A program made the translations under genes and the position numbers. From positions 1 through 64,000 of the IMG/VR virus record IMGVR_UViG_3300017706_001340: DNA of 64,000 nucleotides; one strand, 5' to 3'. Of this stretch, positions 1 through 8,830 are shown piece by piece. The notes beneath the pieces were generated by a model. It was not told where the DNA came from. It ran no database searches and saw only the letters and a list, made by a program, of their open reading frames with translations. How positions within the stretch are numbered: position 1 is the stretch's first letter; each line of letters begins with the position of its first letter. The DNA comes from a virus.

Positions 1-204
1 GGAACATCCACATCAAATATATTGGCATCAGCATCGTTGTTATTCCCGTGTATGTAAAACTTGCCATCTGTTGTGTCGACTGTCAACTTGTCCAGTTCTG
101 TCGGAACATCCACATCAAATATATTGGATGTAGCATCATTATTACCTCCACTGACAAGAAATTTACCATCTGTTGTGTCAATTGTTACTTGATCTAGAAA
201 TGTA
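1..204 (-). repeat. 102-bp tandem repeat inside fibre-like gene
   Basis: Copies start at 1 and 103 (both begin GGAACATCCACATCAAATAT), so the period is 102 bp or 34 codons. The array enters from outside the window, so copy number is unknown. It keeps the reading frame and is a protein repeat. Confidence 0.8.
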
Positions 205-899
205 TGATCATTAACATGCAACCCACCTTCGATATAAATTGATCCACTTTTACCGGCATCTTTTTGATCTGATTGATCTGCAACTTCATAAGGATCTGGC
301 ACGACACTAACACTACCGACAAGAGTCATGCGTTGATTTGGCTGATCAATATCTTCCAAATTGCCTAAATTCACTCCGATCCATCCACCTAAATCGTTTT
401 GATTGTCTGCAGACCCTGTAATTAAGAAGGTTGAGGCACCGTCATTTTTAAAATGTACAATATCATTCGTACCATATTGATCAACGGTAAATGCTGCGGT
501 CATACCGTTTGTGTTGTCTGCTAAAACCTCAATTTCTGTAGCACTTTTGGCATGTACTTGAGTGTGCAGATATGTCAATTCACCGAGTGCAGTTAGATTT
601 CCAGTGATTGTAACATCCCCATCCACTAGCATGCTGTCCCTAAAAATATTCCAACCTATAGGGTTGAGAACCTCATAAGGTAAGTCCATTGTGTCTCTAC
701 TATTACTCTTTCCGAGGTTGCCGTTGTTAAAAGGATGTGTGTTGTTAGCACTAACAACGCCATTCAACACGAAATCACCAATGAATGGAAAGTCGTGACT
801 AGCTAGTGGGTCCAATCCACTATCTACAATGTGGGGACTTGGTAGTGTGTGATGATTAGCAGAGTGGAATTTATTGTGAAATTTTCTATTACCGGCCAT
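1..899 (-). CDS. Repeat-containing tail-fibre-like structural protein (partial, C-terminus outside window)
   Basis: The frame is open from an ATG at 899 to the left edge, 299 codons seen. The N-terminal part is Gly/Asn-rich and has a stretch around residues 90-100 (DVTITGNLTALGEL) typical of the beta-structured segments of phage fibre and appendage proteins. The part nearest the window edge consists of 34-residue repeats (102 bp) built around TTDGKF and NIFDVDVP, which probably continue beyond the edge. An exact late-promoter box TATAAATA lies 6 nt before the ATG. It follows two large virion-surface-type genes on the same strand. A tail-fibre or other virion-surface role is inferred from repeat architecture and position; no specific family is recognised. 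Confidence 0.6.
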   Translation of the reverse strand, partial: MAGNRKFHNKFHSANHHTLPSPHIVDSGLDPLASHDFPFIGDFVLNGVVSANNTHPFNNGNLGKSNSRDTMDLPYEVLNPIGWNIFRDSMLVDGDVTITGNLTALGELTYLHTQVHAKSATEIEVLADNTNGMTAAFTVDQYGTNDIVHFKNDGASTFLITGSADNQNDLGGWIGVNLGNLEDIDQPNQRMTLVGSVSVVPDPYEVADQSDQKDAGKSGSIYIEGGLHVNDHTFLDQVTIDTTDGKFLVSGGNNDATSNIFDVDVPTELDKLTVDTTDGKFYIHGNNNDADANIFDVDV

Positions 900-905
900 A
901 TACAA

Positions 906-913
906 TATTTATA
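906..913 (-). promoter_or_regulatory. Late promoter TATAAATA, 6 nt before ATG at 899
   Basis: Exact T4 late consensus TATAAATA on the minus strand. Only TTGTAT separates it from the start codon and no Shine-Dalgarno is present, so the predicted leader is about 1 nt. Confidence 0.75.
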
Positions 914-955
914 CTAGAGACGGTGCTTGAAGTACTTAATATGTCAAAACTATGT

Positions 956-977
956 CACATATTTGCGTAAATATGTG
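956..977. other. Perfect AT-rich inverted repeat (9-bp stem, 4-nt loop)
   Basis: CACATATTT / AAATATGTG around the loop GCGT, 25 bases beyond the stop of the minus-strand gene ending at 1002. No T-run follows, so a terminator or RNA-processing hairpin is only possible. Confidence 0.4.
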
Positions 978-1001
978 GAGCACAAGAGATAATATTTTAT
1001 A

Positions 1002-2759
1002 TTAACTTAATAACACCGTTTTAGATGGATCTGGAAAGACATTTATACTCTTTTCTTGCATGTTTTCTGCAATGAGTAGTTGTAACTCATATAATCTCCT
1101 CAAACATCTATTAACTGTTGCTGAAAGAATGATTTCATTGTTTGAAATGTAATTATCGAGCTTAACATCATAATTTAACGACTCTAGATCATCAACGTTC
1201 AAATATCTGAAACCGAGATATTGAGAAATACCCTTATCGTCAAAGAAAGTCGCAAACTTTCGAGAGATGTTTTCGAGCAACATCATGTTATTGTACAATA
1301 CCTTGTACAACATCTTATTATATGTGATAACATCTACATTATCATCCGGATCAATACGCAACTGATCGAATAACAAAATGCTTTGATCGATCTCACTTTC
1401 CAGGCTATTCTGAAACCCGCTATCCTCAACAAATCTATATAATGTGTTGTTAAATTCCTCGAATAACAAAATTTCATCCATAATTGACCCGTCATCTTGA
1501 ATTTTAGTGTGTATTGTTATATCTTGTAGTGATCGATCAGATATACTTGATCCTATCTCCCTATCCTCAAATCTAAATCTACCTATAAAGCTGGTGGGTC
1601 GTGACAAATATTTTTTGTAAATATTTTTATTAGTGACAATATACATTATATTTTCATTTTCCAGACTAAAATATAGCTTTCTGTATACCTCGGTCGCTAT
1701 CTCACCGTCATGCCTTCGAAAATTCATAAGATCATCTGTTGATATCATGTTGAGTTTTGCATCGAATGATGCTATTGTTGGTGCAACATCAGTTAGTGAT
1801 TCATCGTTACTTATAATGTGGAAACTATTGAATCTATAATTATATTCAATATCAATCGCTGGTTGTGTATCGAACATACCTAGGTTGAAGTTACTCTTCC
1901 AGTTTAAATGTGAATCAAAGTGTTTTAAAACACACTCTCTGGACGAGGGATCTTGATCCAATACATATATATCATTATTAACAACCGTAAAGCACACTGG
2001 AGATAAAAATCTTATTTTATCATACAACACACCTGATCCACCCACCATCCTGGTAAGCAATCTACCCGGGGTGTCATTCTTCAGGATAGCTTCATCTAGT
2101 GATGTGATACCTGAAATATCAAACTTAAACACCGTTTTATGAAAACCGTCTAAAACAAACAGCTCTTTATCTTTATTCACGTCCATATCGATGATGTCTT
2201 GGAAATTTATACCGTTGGATGGATGTGTTATGCTCGAATCGGATCTAACGATAGAGTCTAATATCGGTTCACCGCTACTGTCCAGTCTCAGCGTGTCTGG
2301 ATTGGTTATTACGTCTATATTAACTGTGTCTGTGCCACTCAACAACATTACATTCGTTTGAGTGGCTGTTATGAGGTTAAAATTATTTGGATCTATTATG
2401 TTTTGTATCTTGACCACATGCTTGGTTCCAGCTAGCTCACTGTCTGGTTCTCTGATATCTTGTGACAAAAATCCCCACTCAACACCATCACCCTTGTCGG
2501 TAACAATCCGGTCACCTCGAAGCACATCTGGTATGTCATTAGTAGGTATCACTGAATACGAGAGTAGATACAACCAATTTTTGTACAAATGTTCAATAGA
2601 GTTGTTGATACTATCAACCAATACAAAATCATTTGGTTTGATCTTGATGGACTCCCAATCTACCGGTAATACAACTTGATCACCTGGTAATCTATCTTGC
2701 AAGAGACCGTAATCTCGTATTTCATTAACTATAATTGATTCAAAGCTTGATGTGTTCAT
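1002..2759 (-). CDS. Large virion-associated protein, beta-propeller-like segments
   Basis: 585 aa, family not recognised. I chose the ATG at 2759, which overlaps the upstream TGA as ATGA; the longer reading from 2768 would need TTG. The middle (about residues 200-450) has repeated strands of the type ELFVLDGFHKTVFKFDISG and IYVLDQDPSSRECVLKHFD, resembling NHL or beta-propeller blades. The C-terminal 130 residues look helical. Similar blade-like segments (YYILDDQNNIHRYNIQTE) occur in the 1288-aa product of the upstream gene, and the two genes are translationally coupled, so they probably act together on the virion, perhaps at baseplate or fibres. That role is inference from size, order and neighbours. 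Confidence 0.55.
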   Translation of the reverse strand: MNTSSFESIIVNEIRDYGLLQDRLPGDQVVLPVDWESIKIKPNDFVLVDSINNSIEHLYKNWLYLLSYSVIPTNDIPDVLRGDRIVTDKGDGVEWGFLSQDIREPDSELAGTKHVVKIQNIIDPNNFNLITATQTNVMLLSGTDTVNIDVITNPDTLRLDSSGEPILDSIVRSDSSITHPSNGINFQDIIDMDVNKDKELFVLDGFHKTVFKFDISGITSLDEAILKNDTPGRLLTRMVGGSGVLYDKIRFLSPVCFTVVNNDIYVLDQDPSSRECVLKHFDSHLNWKSNFNLGMFDTQPAIDIEYNYRFNSFHIISNDESLTDVAPTIASFDAKLNMISTDDLMNFRRHDGEIATEVYRKLYFSLENENIMYIVTNKNIYKKYLSRPTSFIGRFRFEDREIGSSISDRSLQDITIHTKIQDDGSIMDEILLFEEFNNTLYRFVEDSGFQNSLESEIDQSILLFDQLRIDPDDNVDVITYNKMLYKVLYNNMMLLENISRKFATFFDDKGISQYLGFRYLNVDDLESLNYDVKLDNYISNNEIILSATVNRCLRRLYELQLLIAENMQEKSINVFPDPSKTVLLS

Positions 2760-5700
2760 GTTATCCAATTGATATTATTTATAGATGTATTGGCTGGTAG
2801 AGACTCATCAACAATCTCCTTCAGTTGTTGTTGTATATATTGCTGTAATTCAGTTGTACCAGCTGTGTTTGTAGTTATATCTATATCGATCGCGTTCGAT
2901 TTCTGTCCAGGTTCACGATGTTTATAAAATTTTGTGGCATGATCTATATGATTACGTTTACCGCATGGTAATGTGAGGTTGATAGACCTCACCTCTTGCT
3001 GTTCTCTGCTCAACATCTTTATTTTCTGAAAATTTAGATACTCATTATACACGCGGTACTTACGTATCTTGTAATCACCACTGAATCCATAATAATCAAT
3101 ACCTACACGTTCACTAAATGTTATGTTGTTAAAAAATGGTTCAGATCCGACCAATAGTGGATCGTGTATCGATCTACTATACTTGAACGCGGCACCACTA
3201 GCTTCATCATCACTAGATTGAGCATCTGTTAACACTCCATCAACAAACAAACTGAGATTACTATTGGCACTATTAAAAGAGAATGCGAAATGATGATAAC
3301 CGGAGGAGAAATCATCGATATTGACCACTAGCTTCATTATTTTGAACTTATCTGTATCAAAATAGCTCTGATATTTGAATTGAAAGATTAAATCGTTGGT
3401 TTGTATGTGTTTCCTACATAATTGTCGATACAACTCAAAACATGTCACATCAACTTGGTTTGACAAATTAACATCACTCAAATCAATTTCATTTTTCTCT
3501 CTAATCGTGAAGTCATCATCAACATTGAGTTTGATGTAATGTGTAACACCTTGATCATCTTTCAACAACACAATGCAGTATGTGTTGTAACCAAAGTCTT
3601 TACTCACTTCAGTTATCATATCAAAATATACTTCAGTGTAAGCCTTTTCACTTAAACTGGTGTCTAGAGACTTCAGATCCACCTGGAATAATATATTTCT
3701 CAGGTTATCCATCTTAACCACCTTTGTATCATCGTATAACACTATAATATTATTATCATAATCACATTTTATACCATTGATATTAAATTCTGCAGATAAT
3801 GCTTGGGTTGTTGAGCTTGAACCTCTATCCACTCCTCCATCTAACTTGATATAATCATCAACTGTCAACACAACACTTGAATTACCGCGAATCAGATTGA
3901 CTTTATTGTCTCTATTAACATTATTCCACTCAGTTATTAATGTGAATATCGTTTTGACACCATCTCCCTGTAACTCTATATCATTACCATCTGAACCTTT
4001 AAAATTTTCTTCCGCAATCAACTGTACCTCACTCTGTCCTGTGTCGCTACTTCCTGCACCTACAATACCTTGCCAGGTGGCATTAACACCCAGGCGATTG
4101 CTGAGAGAGTATCTGAATACCCTGTTTCCCTTGGAAAACCACACACTATTGTAATTGTCAATTGTAAAATGATCACAATTTATTCTGAACTGTAGATCCC
4201 CATCATCCACAGGTCGTATATATGTGTTATCCGATTGTTCCCAAGTGATATCACTTATTGAAGCAGCATGTTCAATTGAACCTATCACCGTATCATAAGG
4301 ATATGCTCTGTTCAACTGGTCCTTCACCTCGGTCTGAATATTATACCTGTGTATATTGTTTTGATCGTCTAGTATATAGTAAAAATTATCGTCCACTGTC
4401 GCATCAACAATAGCACTCACGTCAAACATCGTGGATTCAACCAACATGCCCTTCATGTCATATGAAGTCGCAGAAACGCTATCAAACATCATCAAATCCT
4501 CATTACCTGTCAATTTGGTGAAGCTGTTTGTTGACGATACAGGCAGTGAATAGAGTTCGGTCATCGATGTGTTGTAAACACGCACATCATGATCTGTTCT
4601 GAGTATTATATAAGGTGTTATGTTTTGTTTGTTGAACACCCCGACTCCTTGATTTGTGTAATTACCTAACATTTGACCTGCAAACGGCGTCGACCAGTCG
4701 TCTCTATGCATCTGGAACGATATTGTGAAATCACTGTTGGTGATATTTGCAGGTGTTGTTGTCTCGATGTATTGATCATGATCAAACAACACTTCATCGT
4801 TTATATTTGTCATTGAATTGCGATCTTGATCGTAAGCAGGTATGATACCATCATGAATCATACTTTCATTGTTACTGTTTATTATTGTGTCAATTTGACT
4901 CTCTCCAATTCTATAATACGCATACAAACAACCTGGTTCAAAAGTTAGGTCACTAGTTTTATCAAATATATACTGGTCTTGAGCTCCTAGTAAATCAACA
5001 ACAGTCTCAAACTTCGTCACATAACTAGAGTATTGACCTTCAATCTCGAGAGCTTTTTGAGAACTAAACTTTTCTGGATTGTAATATCTATCAACCCACA
5101 CTGGAGGTGGACTATCAATCTCCTCCCACTCATCAGGATTGATATTTGGTTTCAATCCCGTGTTTTCTATAACACACTTATAGACGGTGTTGTCATAATT
5201 GACAATAACATTGACTCTGAACAATGTCTTGTCATTCCAATCAACACCTATATTGGACTTCAACCATGAGCACAACCATACACCGGTGTCCTCATCTGAC
5301 GGTGCACCATTAGGAGTGTTGTACTTGTAACTTGCTGCTTTCTTGAATATTTTATCTGAGTTGATAGGGGTGTCTCCACCAATGGCTCCACTTTGAATCA
5401 ATCCACTGTCATTTATGTTTATTCTATCATAAGGAAACATGTGTTGTGGTGAATTGAAGTATGTGACTCTATCAGGCTCGAGTATTATTTCAGTTTCATA
5501 TGAGTTGTAATTTAAGTTCAATCCCGTCCCGGCATCGATATGATCAGATGTGAGTATTTGATCATACTCTCTATGATCAACATCACGTAAGTTTGGAAAA
5601 GGGTTGTTTCTGTTCGATCTGTTGTTTATGTTGAGCTGATTTTTCAATTGTATCACATCTGATCTTAGTAGATTGTCCTGTATGTTTTTGTGTTGTGATA

Positions 5701-6622
5701 CTATCAAATAATTATTGGTGACCGAATCATACGATTTGGTCGGGTTGATGTTCAGGTTGTTGGTGTCTCCAGTTGTCTGGTAGCTGGCCCAGCTGTTTTG
5801 AAGAGTTGTAACTGTGGTGTTTCTACTGTAAGGTATATATTTAAACACACTCTCTGGTGGATATCGTAGTGGGTTCAAGTATTCTACGGATCGTGCGAGA
5901 AGCACACCAGCGTTGTCGGTCACAGGTGTCACGTAGTATGTAGTGTTGTTTATCTTCTTATAAAATATAATATATCCATAATCTTTGTTGATGTAATAGT
6001 TGAAAAACTGCTCATCACCCGGAGTTTCATTAGATGGTTGCTCGAATACAATCAAGACAGTTTGACCATCTTGTTGCATCTTTGCCGTCATGTACACATT
6101 GTTAGTGTTATCATTATGATTGACACTCGCTAGCTGTTCATCATGTAGTGTTACAGTGTAGTATATAGCGTTATCCACCGTGTCTTGCGCCCATCTATAT
6201 GTCTGCTTAGATGTACTCGGATAAACATGTTCTCCCATGGTTAAATCACTGGTACGTACCCCCACCAGATGGTCACGTTGACTGTCTTGTTCGTCCTTTT
6301 CGAATATATACAAGTATGCGGAATTGTTGGTCACAGATGGATATGCATTTGCTAACAAACTTGTGGTGAATTGTTCCGGATATTGCTGCCCAGGTAGATT
6401 TATATCGATGATATCGTTTATCTGCACTTGATTCGTCAGTATCATAGATGAATGTTCATCTGTAACTGTATCAACACAGTGCTGTTGAGCAAAAGAGCTC
6501 TTCAACTTGATACCATCCACTGGATCGATGGTGCGTTGATCAAATGACAACGAGTCATCATGCAATTCACTTATATCAAGCGATGTCCATGATTCATTTT
6601 TACTAATCTCAACGTTTTTCAT
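2756..6622 (-). CDS. Giant virion-surface protein with LamG/concanavalin-like domain
   Basis: 1288 aa with an ATG start. Around residues 1100-1230 there is a LamG-like (concanavalin jelly-roll) pattern: YHHFAFSFNSANSNLSLFVDG followed by PLLVGSEPF and a closing strand with DYKIRKYRVYNEYL. A second short jelly-roll-like start (DFTISFQMHRDDWSTPFAG) is near residue 645, and blade-like YYILDDQNNIHRYN strands lie between. LamG folds in phage proteins commonly bind glycans, so adsorption or appendage function is plausible. A late box lies 13 nt upstream of the ATG. No catalytic motif was seen. The exact virion position is unknown. Confidence 0.6.
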   Translation of the reverse strand: MKNVEISKNESWTSLDISELHDDSLSFDQRTIDPVDGIKLKSSFAQQHCVDTVTDEHSSMILTNQVQINDIIDINLPGQQYPEQFTTSLLANAYPSVTNNSAYLYIFEKDEQDSQRDHLVGVRTSDLTMGEHVYPSTSKQTYRWAQDTVDNAIYYTVTLHDEQLASVNHNDNTNNVYMTAKMQQDGQTVLIVFEQPSNETPGDEQFFNYYINKDYGYIIFYKKINNTTYYVTPVTDNAGVLLARSVEYLNPLRYPPESVFKYIPYSRNTTVTTLQNSWASYQTTGDTNNLNINPTKSYDSVTNNYLIVSQHKNIQDNLLRSDVIQLKNQLNINNRSNRNNPFPNLRDVDHREYDQILTSDHIDAGTGLNLNYNSYETEIILEPDRVTYFNSPQHMFPYDRININDSGLIQSGAIGGDTPINSDKIFKKAASYKYNTPNGAPSDEDTGVWLCSWLKSNIGVDWNDKTLFRVNVIVNYDNTVYKCVIENTGLKPNINPDEWEEIDSPPPVWVDRYYNPEKFSSQKALEIEGQYSSYVTKFETVVDLLGAQDQYIFDKTSDLTFEPGCLYAYYRIGESQIDTIINSNNESMIHDGIIPAYDQDRNSMTNINDEVLFDHDQYIETTTPANITNSDFTISFQMHRDDWSTPFAGQMLGNYTNQGVGVFNKQNITPYIILRTDHDVRVYNTSMTELYSLPVSSTNSFTKLTGNEDLMMFDSVSATSYDMKGMLVESTMFDVSAIVDATVDDNFYYILDDQNNIHRYNIQTEVKDQLNRAYPYDTVIGSIEHAASISDITWEQSDNTYIRPVDDGDLQFRINCDHFTIDNYNSVWFSKGNRVFRYSLSNRLGVNATWQGIVGAGSSDTGQSEVQLIAEENFKGSDGNDIELQGDGVKTIFTLITEWNNVNRDNKVNLIRGNSSVVLTVDDYIKLDGGVDRGSSSTTQALSAEFNINGIKCDYDNNIIVLYDDTKVVKMDNLRNILFQVDLKSLDTSLSEKAYTEVYFDMITEVSKDFGYNTYCIVLLKDDQGVTHYIKLNVDDDFTIREKNEIDLSDVNLSNQVDVTCFELYRQLCRKHIQTNDLIFQFKYQSYFDTDKFKIMKLVVNIDDFSSGYHHFAFSFNSANSNLSLFVDGVLTDAQSSDDEASGAAFKYSRSIHDPLLVGSEPFFNNITFSERVGIDYYGFSGDYKIRKYRVYNEYLNFQKIKMLSREQQEVRSINLTLPCGKRNHIDHATKFYKHREPGQKSNAIDIDITTNTAGTTELQQYIQQQLKEIVDESLPANTSINNINWIT

Positions 6623-6635
6623 GTTTGTACACGGT

Positions 6636-6643
6636 TATTTATC
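6636..6643 (-). promoter_or_regulatory. Late promoter GATAAATA, 13 nt before ATG at 6622
   Basis: Minus-strand GATAAATA matches the T4-type late box. The predicted leader is about 8 nt, with no clear Shine-Dalgarno. Confidence 0.6.
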
Positions 6644-6647
6644 GTCG

Positions 6648-6666
6648 AGATGGTATTGTACCATCT
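6648..6666. other. Perfect inverted repeat (8-bp stem, 3-nt loop) upstream of late promoter
   Basis: AGATGGTA-TTG-TACCATCT between the gene ending at 6707 and the late box at 6636-6643. It could end the upstream transcript on the minus strand, but no T-tract follows. Confidence 0.4.
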
Positions 6667-6706
6667 AATGGTGGTGTTATATTAATTTATATTGATTATT
6701 TTACTA

Positions 6707-7054
6707 TTATGTGTCTATAATCGTTATGGTGAGTCTCGTGTCATGAAATTTATTCACCACTTCAGGTATATTCTGTTCCACCATGTCAATCTTTCTTTGA
6801 TTTTTTTTGCAAAGATCAGCTATTGTGTATGAGAATTTAACAAATGAATCACCATGTAGTACTCTGAATGGATATGGTATTTCGTAATTTTTATTCAGAC
6901 TCTTACTTGTTTGTAAAATGAACTTAACGTAATACTCATCATGTGTGAACAACATCAATTTACCTCTACGTACTGTCTTCTCACCAAGAGTGAATATAAC
7001 CTGCTTGAGAAGCAAGTTCTTCATACATTTGAGTGTGTCTAGTGGTTTATACAT
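6707..7054 (-). CDS. Conserved hypothetical small phage protein
   Basis: 115 aa from the ATG at 7054; a GTG at 7075 would add seven residues. The gene overlaps the end of the upstream reading frame by 8 nt, so coupling is likely. It has a conserved-looking core: a KNLLLKQVIFTLGEKTVRRG strand pair, then FTHDEYYVKFIL and YEIPYPFRVL, suggestive of a small beta-rich fold. From memory this resembles short hypothetical proteins of marine T4-like phages, but I cannot give it a function. Confidence 0.6.
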   Translation of the reverse strand: MYKPLDTLKCMKNLLLKQVIFTLGEKTVRRGKLMLFTHDEYYVKFILQTSKSLNKNYEIPYPFRVLHGDSFVKFSYTIADLCKKNQRKIDMVEQNIPEVVNKFHDTRLTITIIDT

Positions 7055-7433
7055 CGAAGAAGGATTGTTTCTCACCTGGAGTCATGGGGTGTATTGAATT
7101 GCTGAAGTATTCCCAGAAATCACTACCGTCACCACTCACGGGCATCTGGCTTATGAGCGTGCAATTGTCGACACTTATTGCTCTGTAATCTTGCTTAAAT
7201 ATATCCCATGCAATCACGAGATTTTTACTCGCTGGACTGTATTTTGGTGTGCCAGTTGCTTGCCTATAATGTAGTGTCTCTCTACCTGGTTCACCTTTTA
7301 ATATTACAGGTGAGTTCGTGCATAGCATGCGTCTGGTCGCTGGTGCTCCTGCCTTGGGTCTACGTCGCTTGAACTTTATTTCTAAAACATTATTTTCAAG
7401 CAACACTCGTAGTGTGCTTGCCCCTATCTTCAT
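7047..7433 (-). CDS. Hypothetical SH3-like (DUF2693-type) protein
   Basis: 128 aa, ATG overlapping the upstream stop as TAATG. The N-terminus (STLRVLLENNVLEIKFKRRR) and the motif NLVIAWDIFKQDYRAISVDN follow the pattern of small phage proteins described as DUF2693: an N-terminal helix, a beta-hairpin that rewrites a template residue, and a closing strand WDxxxxxYRxxxVD. The family assignment is from memory and moderately sure. The function of the family is unknown to me. It sits between the GroES-like gene and another small conserved gene in a tightly packed minus-strand operon. Confidence 0.55.
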   Translation of the reverse strand: MKIGASTLRVLLENNVLEIKFKRRRPKAGAPATRRMLCTNSPVILKGEPGRETLHYRQATGTPKYSPASKNLVIAWDIFKQDYRAISVDNCTLISQMPVSGDGSDFWEYFSNSIHPMTPGEKQSFFDV

Positions 7434-7864
7434 TAGTCACTCTTAGGTTGACAAACACCGAAAATTCTATCCTCATTGAGAAAACAACTGTTCTTAACTT
7501 TACCTGATCCAGACACCTCTAGATTACCAACAGCAATTCCTTTGTCGTTAGGAAACGTAACACAATCCCCTTTCTTGACCAGCTTACAGTTTGGACCAGC
7601 TAGTAACACTTCACCAATTCTCCATGTGAATGTGCTGGTGTTGATAGGTACCCACACTCCGTTTTTAAGTATTTCAGTCCCTTGGTCATTACAATCTACA
7701 TACTTGACGAGTATAACGTCATCTAAGACGGTGGTCAACTCATAACCAAACAAATTAAAATTCTCGCTACCGGCATAATTGTCTAGTTGAATGGCACCCT
7801 TTACTTGGTCATCAAGATTGGCTTGAGCATGCTGAACTTGTGCTGTGTTTGCTGCTGTATTCAT
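7433..7864 (-). CDS. 31: GroES-like co-chaperonin (T4 gp31 type)
   Basis: 143 aa from the ATG at 7864; a longer reading from 7897 needs TTG. The core follows the GroES beta-barrel pattern: DDVILVKYVD at the start, a mobile-loop-like segment (TEILKNGVWVPI), then GEVLLAGPNCKLVKKGDCVTF and a closing strand. T4 gp31 replaces GroES so that GroEL can fold the major capsid protein gp23, and this protein probably does the same. A GGGAG sequence 14 nt upstream may be the ribosome site. The gene overlaps the 3' end of the gp62-like gene by 53 nt, unusually long for this region, which fits the internal start. Confidence 0.7.
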   Translation of the reverse strand: MNTAANTAQVQHAQANLDDQVKGAIQLDNYAGSENFNLFGYELTTVLDDVILVKYVDCNDQGTEILKNGVWVPINTSTFTWRIGEVLLAGPNCKLVKKGDCVTFPNDKGIAVGNLEVSGSGKVKNSCFLNEDRIFGVCQPKSD

Positions 7865-8210
7865 AATAAGATTTAATCTCCCTTTCTGATAATTCAAGCC
7901 GCTTGGCCAATAGCTTCACATTTTCGAATTGTTTTATGTCTTCTGGTTTTTTCTTTTTGATATAATGGATTCGTTTGTTCTGTAGCCTAGGAAAAATACT
8001 CGTGACAAATCTGTAATATTGTTGTTTTGTTTCGAATGTACTGTACATCCAGTTGACAGTGTTGTTGACAAGTATGGCCATGCTTGGGCTGTACATGCTA
8101 CACCAACGATTGATCATGTATTGATTGAAACTGGTCTCGTCATCAACATTCTGTAACAACTTGCCACGTTTGGTGAACAGAATGTCGTTGAGACAATCGA
8201 ATATGGTCAC
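7812..8210 (-). CDS. 62: Clamp-loader small subunit, gp62-like
   Basis: 132 aa. GTG start, overlapping the upstream stop as GTGA. The pattern SFNQYMINRWCSMYSP, then FPRLQNKRIHYIKKKKP and a C-terminal LAKRLELSEREIKSYYEY resembles the short gp62 proteins of marine T4-like phages, which form the clamp loader with gp44 and load gp45 on DNA. T4 gp62 is longer (187 aa), and marine versions are about this size. The sliding clamp itself is about 40 kb away and gp44 is not in the window, so the assignment rests on sequence pattern only. Confidence 0.5.
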   Translation of the reverse strand: MTIFDCLNDILFTKRGKLLQNVDDETSFNQYMINRWCSMYSPSMAILVNNTVNWMYSTFETKQQYYRFVTSIFPRLQNKRIHYIKKKKPEDIKQFENVKLLAKRLELSEREIKSYYEYSSKHSTSSACSSQS

Positions 8211-8791
8211 TTACTGATTATCTTGGTTGTGGCAATAAACATGTCATCATTCATAGCATAAAACATCTCAATGACAGTGTCTTGAAGGCTTTTGATCTGT
8301 TGCTCATCAAGATTAGTACTGTATGCAAATGCTGGTGCTTTGTCACCGGCATTGATGTTGATGCCAGTGTGACCCAGAGCAGCACCATCCTTTGTGTAAG
8401 TGATGCTCACGCTGCATTTGCCTTTGTGTTGCACGATTCCACCACGTGTGAACTCTTTGTGTACAATCAAATCATCTCCATCCACTTCGATTGGAGCTTT
8501 GATCAAATTTTGTAACACATTAGCAATACCAGTGTTGAACAATCGTTGCCAAGCCACAGCTCCGAAGCTGTCCATACCAGGTATCTCCCAGCAAAAATTT
8601 ATCGCGTCATCACTGTAGATGAAATCATTTTTGAGAACATCTTCATGATCGATCATACCATCAGCTTCAACCAACATGGGGCTTCTGAATGTCACAATAT
8701 TACCAATGGGTAATGTTCTGTTTTTGAAAAATGTATATGCGAATCGGCGATGAATCAAATCACCATCATAATTGTTAACGTTTACTATCAT
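8207..8791 (-). CDS. Conserved marine T4-like phage protein (possible DUF366-like)
   Basis: 194 aa with an ATG start. The sequence begins with LIHRRFAYTFFKNRTLPIGN and contains FCWEIPGMDSFGAVAWQRLF, then PIEVDGDDLIVHKEF, KGKCSVSITYTKDGAALGHT and FYAMNDDMFIATTK near the end. Strand order and motifs recall DUF366 proteins, related to biotin-protein-ligase folds, of unknown role; this is from memory. It is the first gene of the minus unit running to gp62-like and GroES-like genes, with a good sigma-70-like promoter (TTGCAA, 17 bp, TATAAT) whose -10 box is only 6 nt from the ATG, indicating early expression. Confidence 0.6.
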   Translation of the reverse strand: MIVNVNNYDGDLIHRRFAYTFFKNRTLPIGNIVTFRSPMLVEADGMIDHEDVLKNDFIYSDDAINFCWEIPGMDSFGAVAWQRLFNTGIANVLQNLIKAPIEVDGDDLIVHKEFTRGGIVQHKGKCSVSITYTKDGAALGHTGININAGDKAPAFAYSTNLDEQQIKSLQDTVIEMFYAMNDDMFIATTKIISK

Positions 8792-8797
8792 GTGTTA

Positions 8798-8826
8798 ATT
8801 ATATGATACAAATAACTCTATTGCAA
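8798..8826 (-). promoter_or_regulatory. Sigma-70-like promoter for the gene starting at 8791
   Basis: Minus strand: TTGCAA (8821-8826), 17-bp spacer, TATAAT (8798-8803), then 6 nt (TAACAC) to the ATG. The predicted leader is 0-1 nt. Confidence 0.75.
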
Positions 8827-8830
8827 CCTT

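Noticed and set aside
1-204. CRISPR or regulatory repeats
   Set aside because: 102-bp period without spacers, preserves the reading frame of the fibre-like gene.
2760-2768. TTG start for the 588-residue reading at 2768
   Set aside because: The ATG at 2759 overlaps the upstream stop as ATGA, which is the pattern throughout this region.
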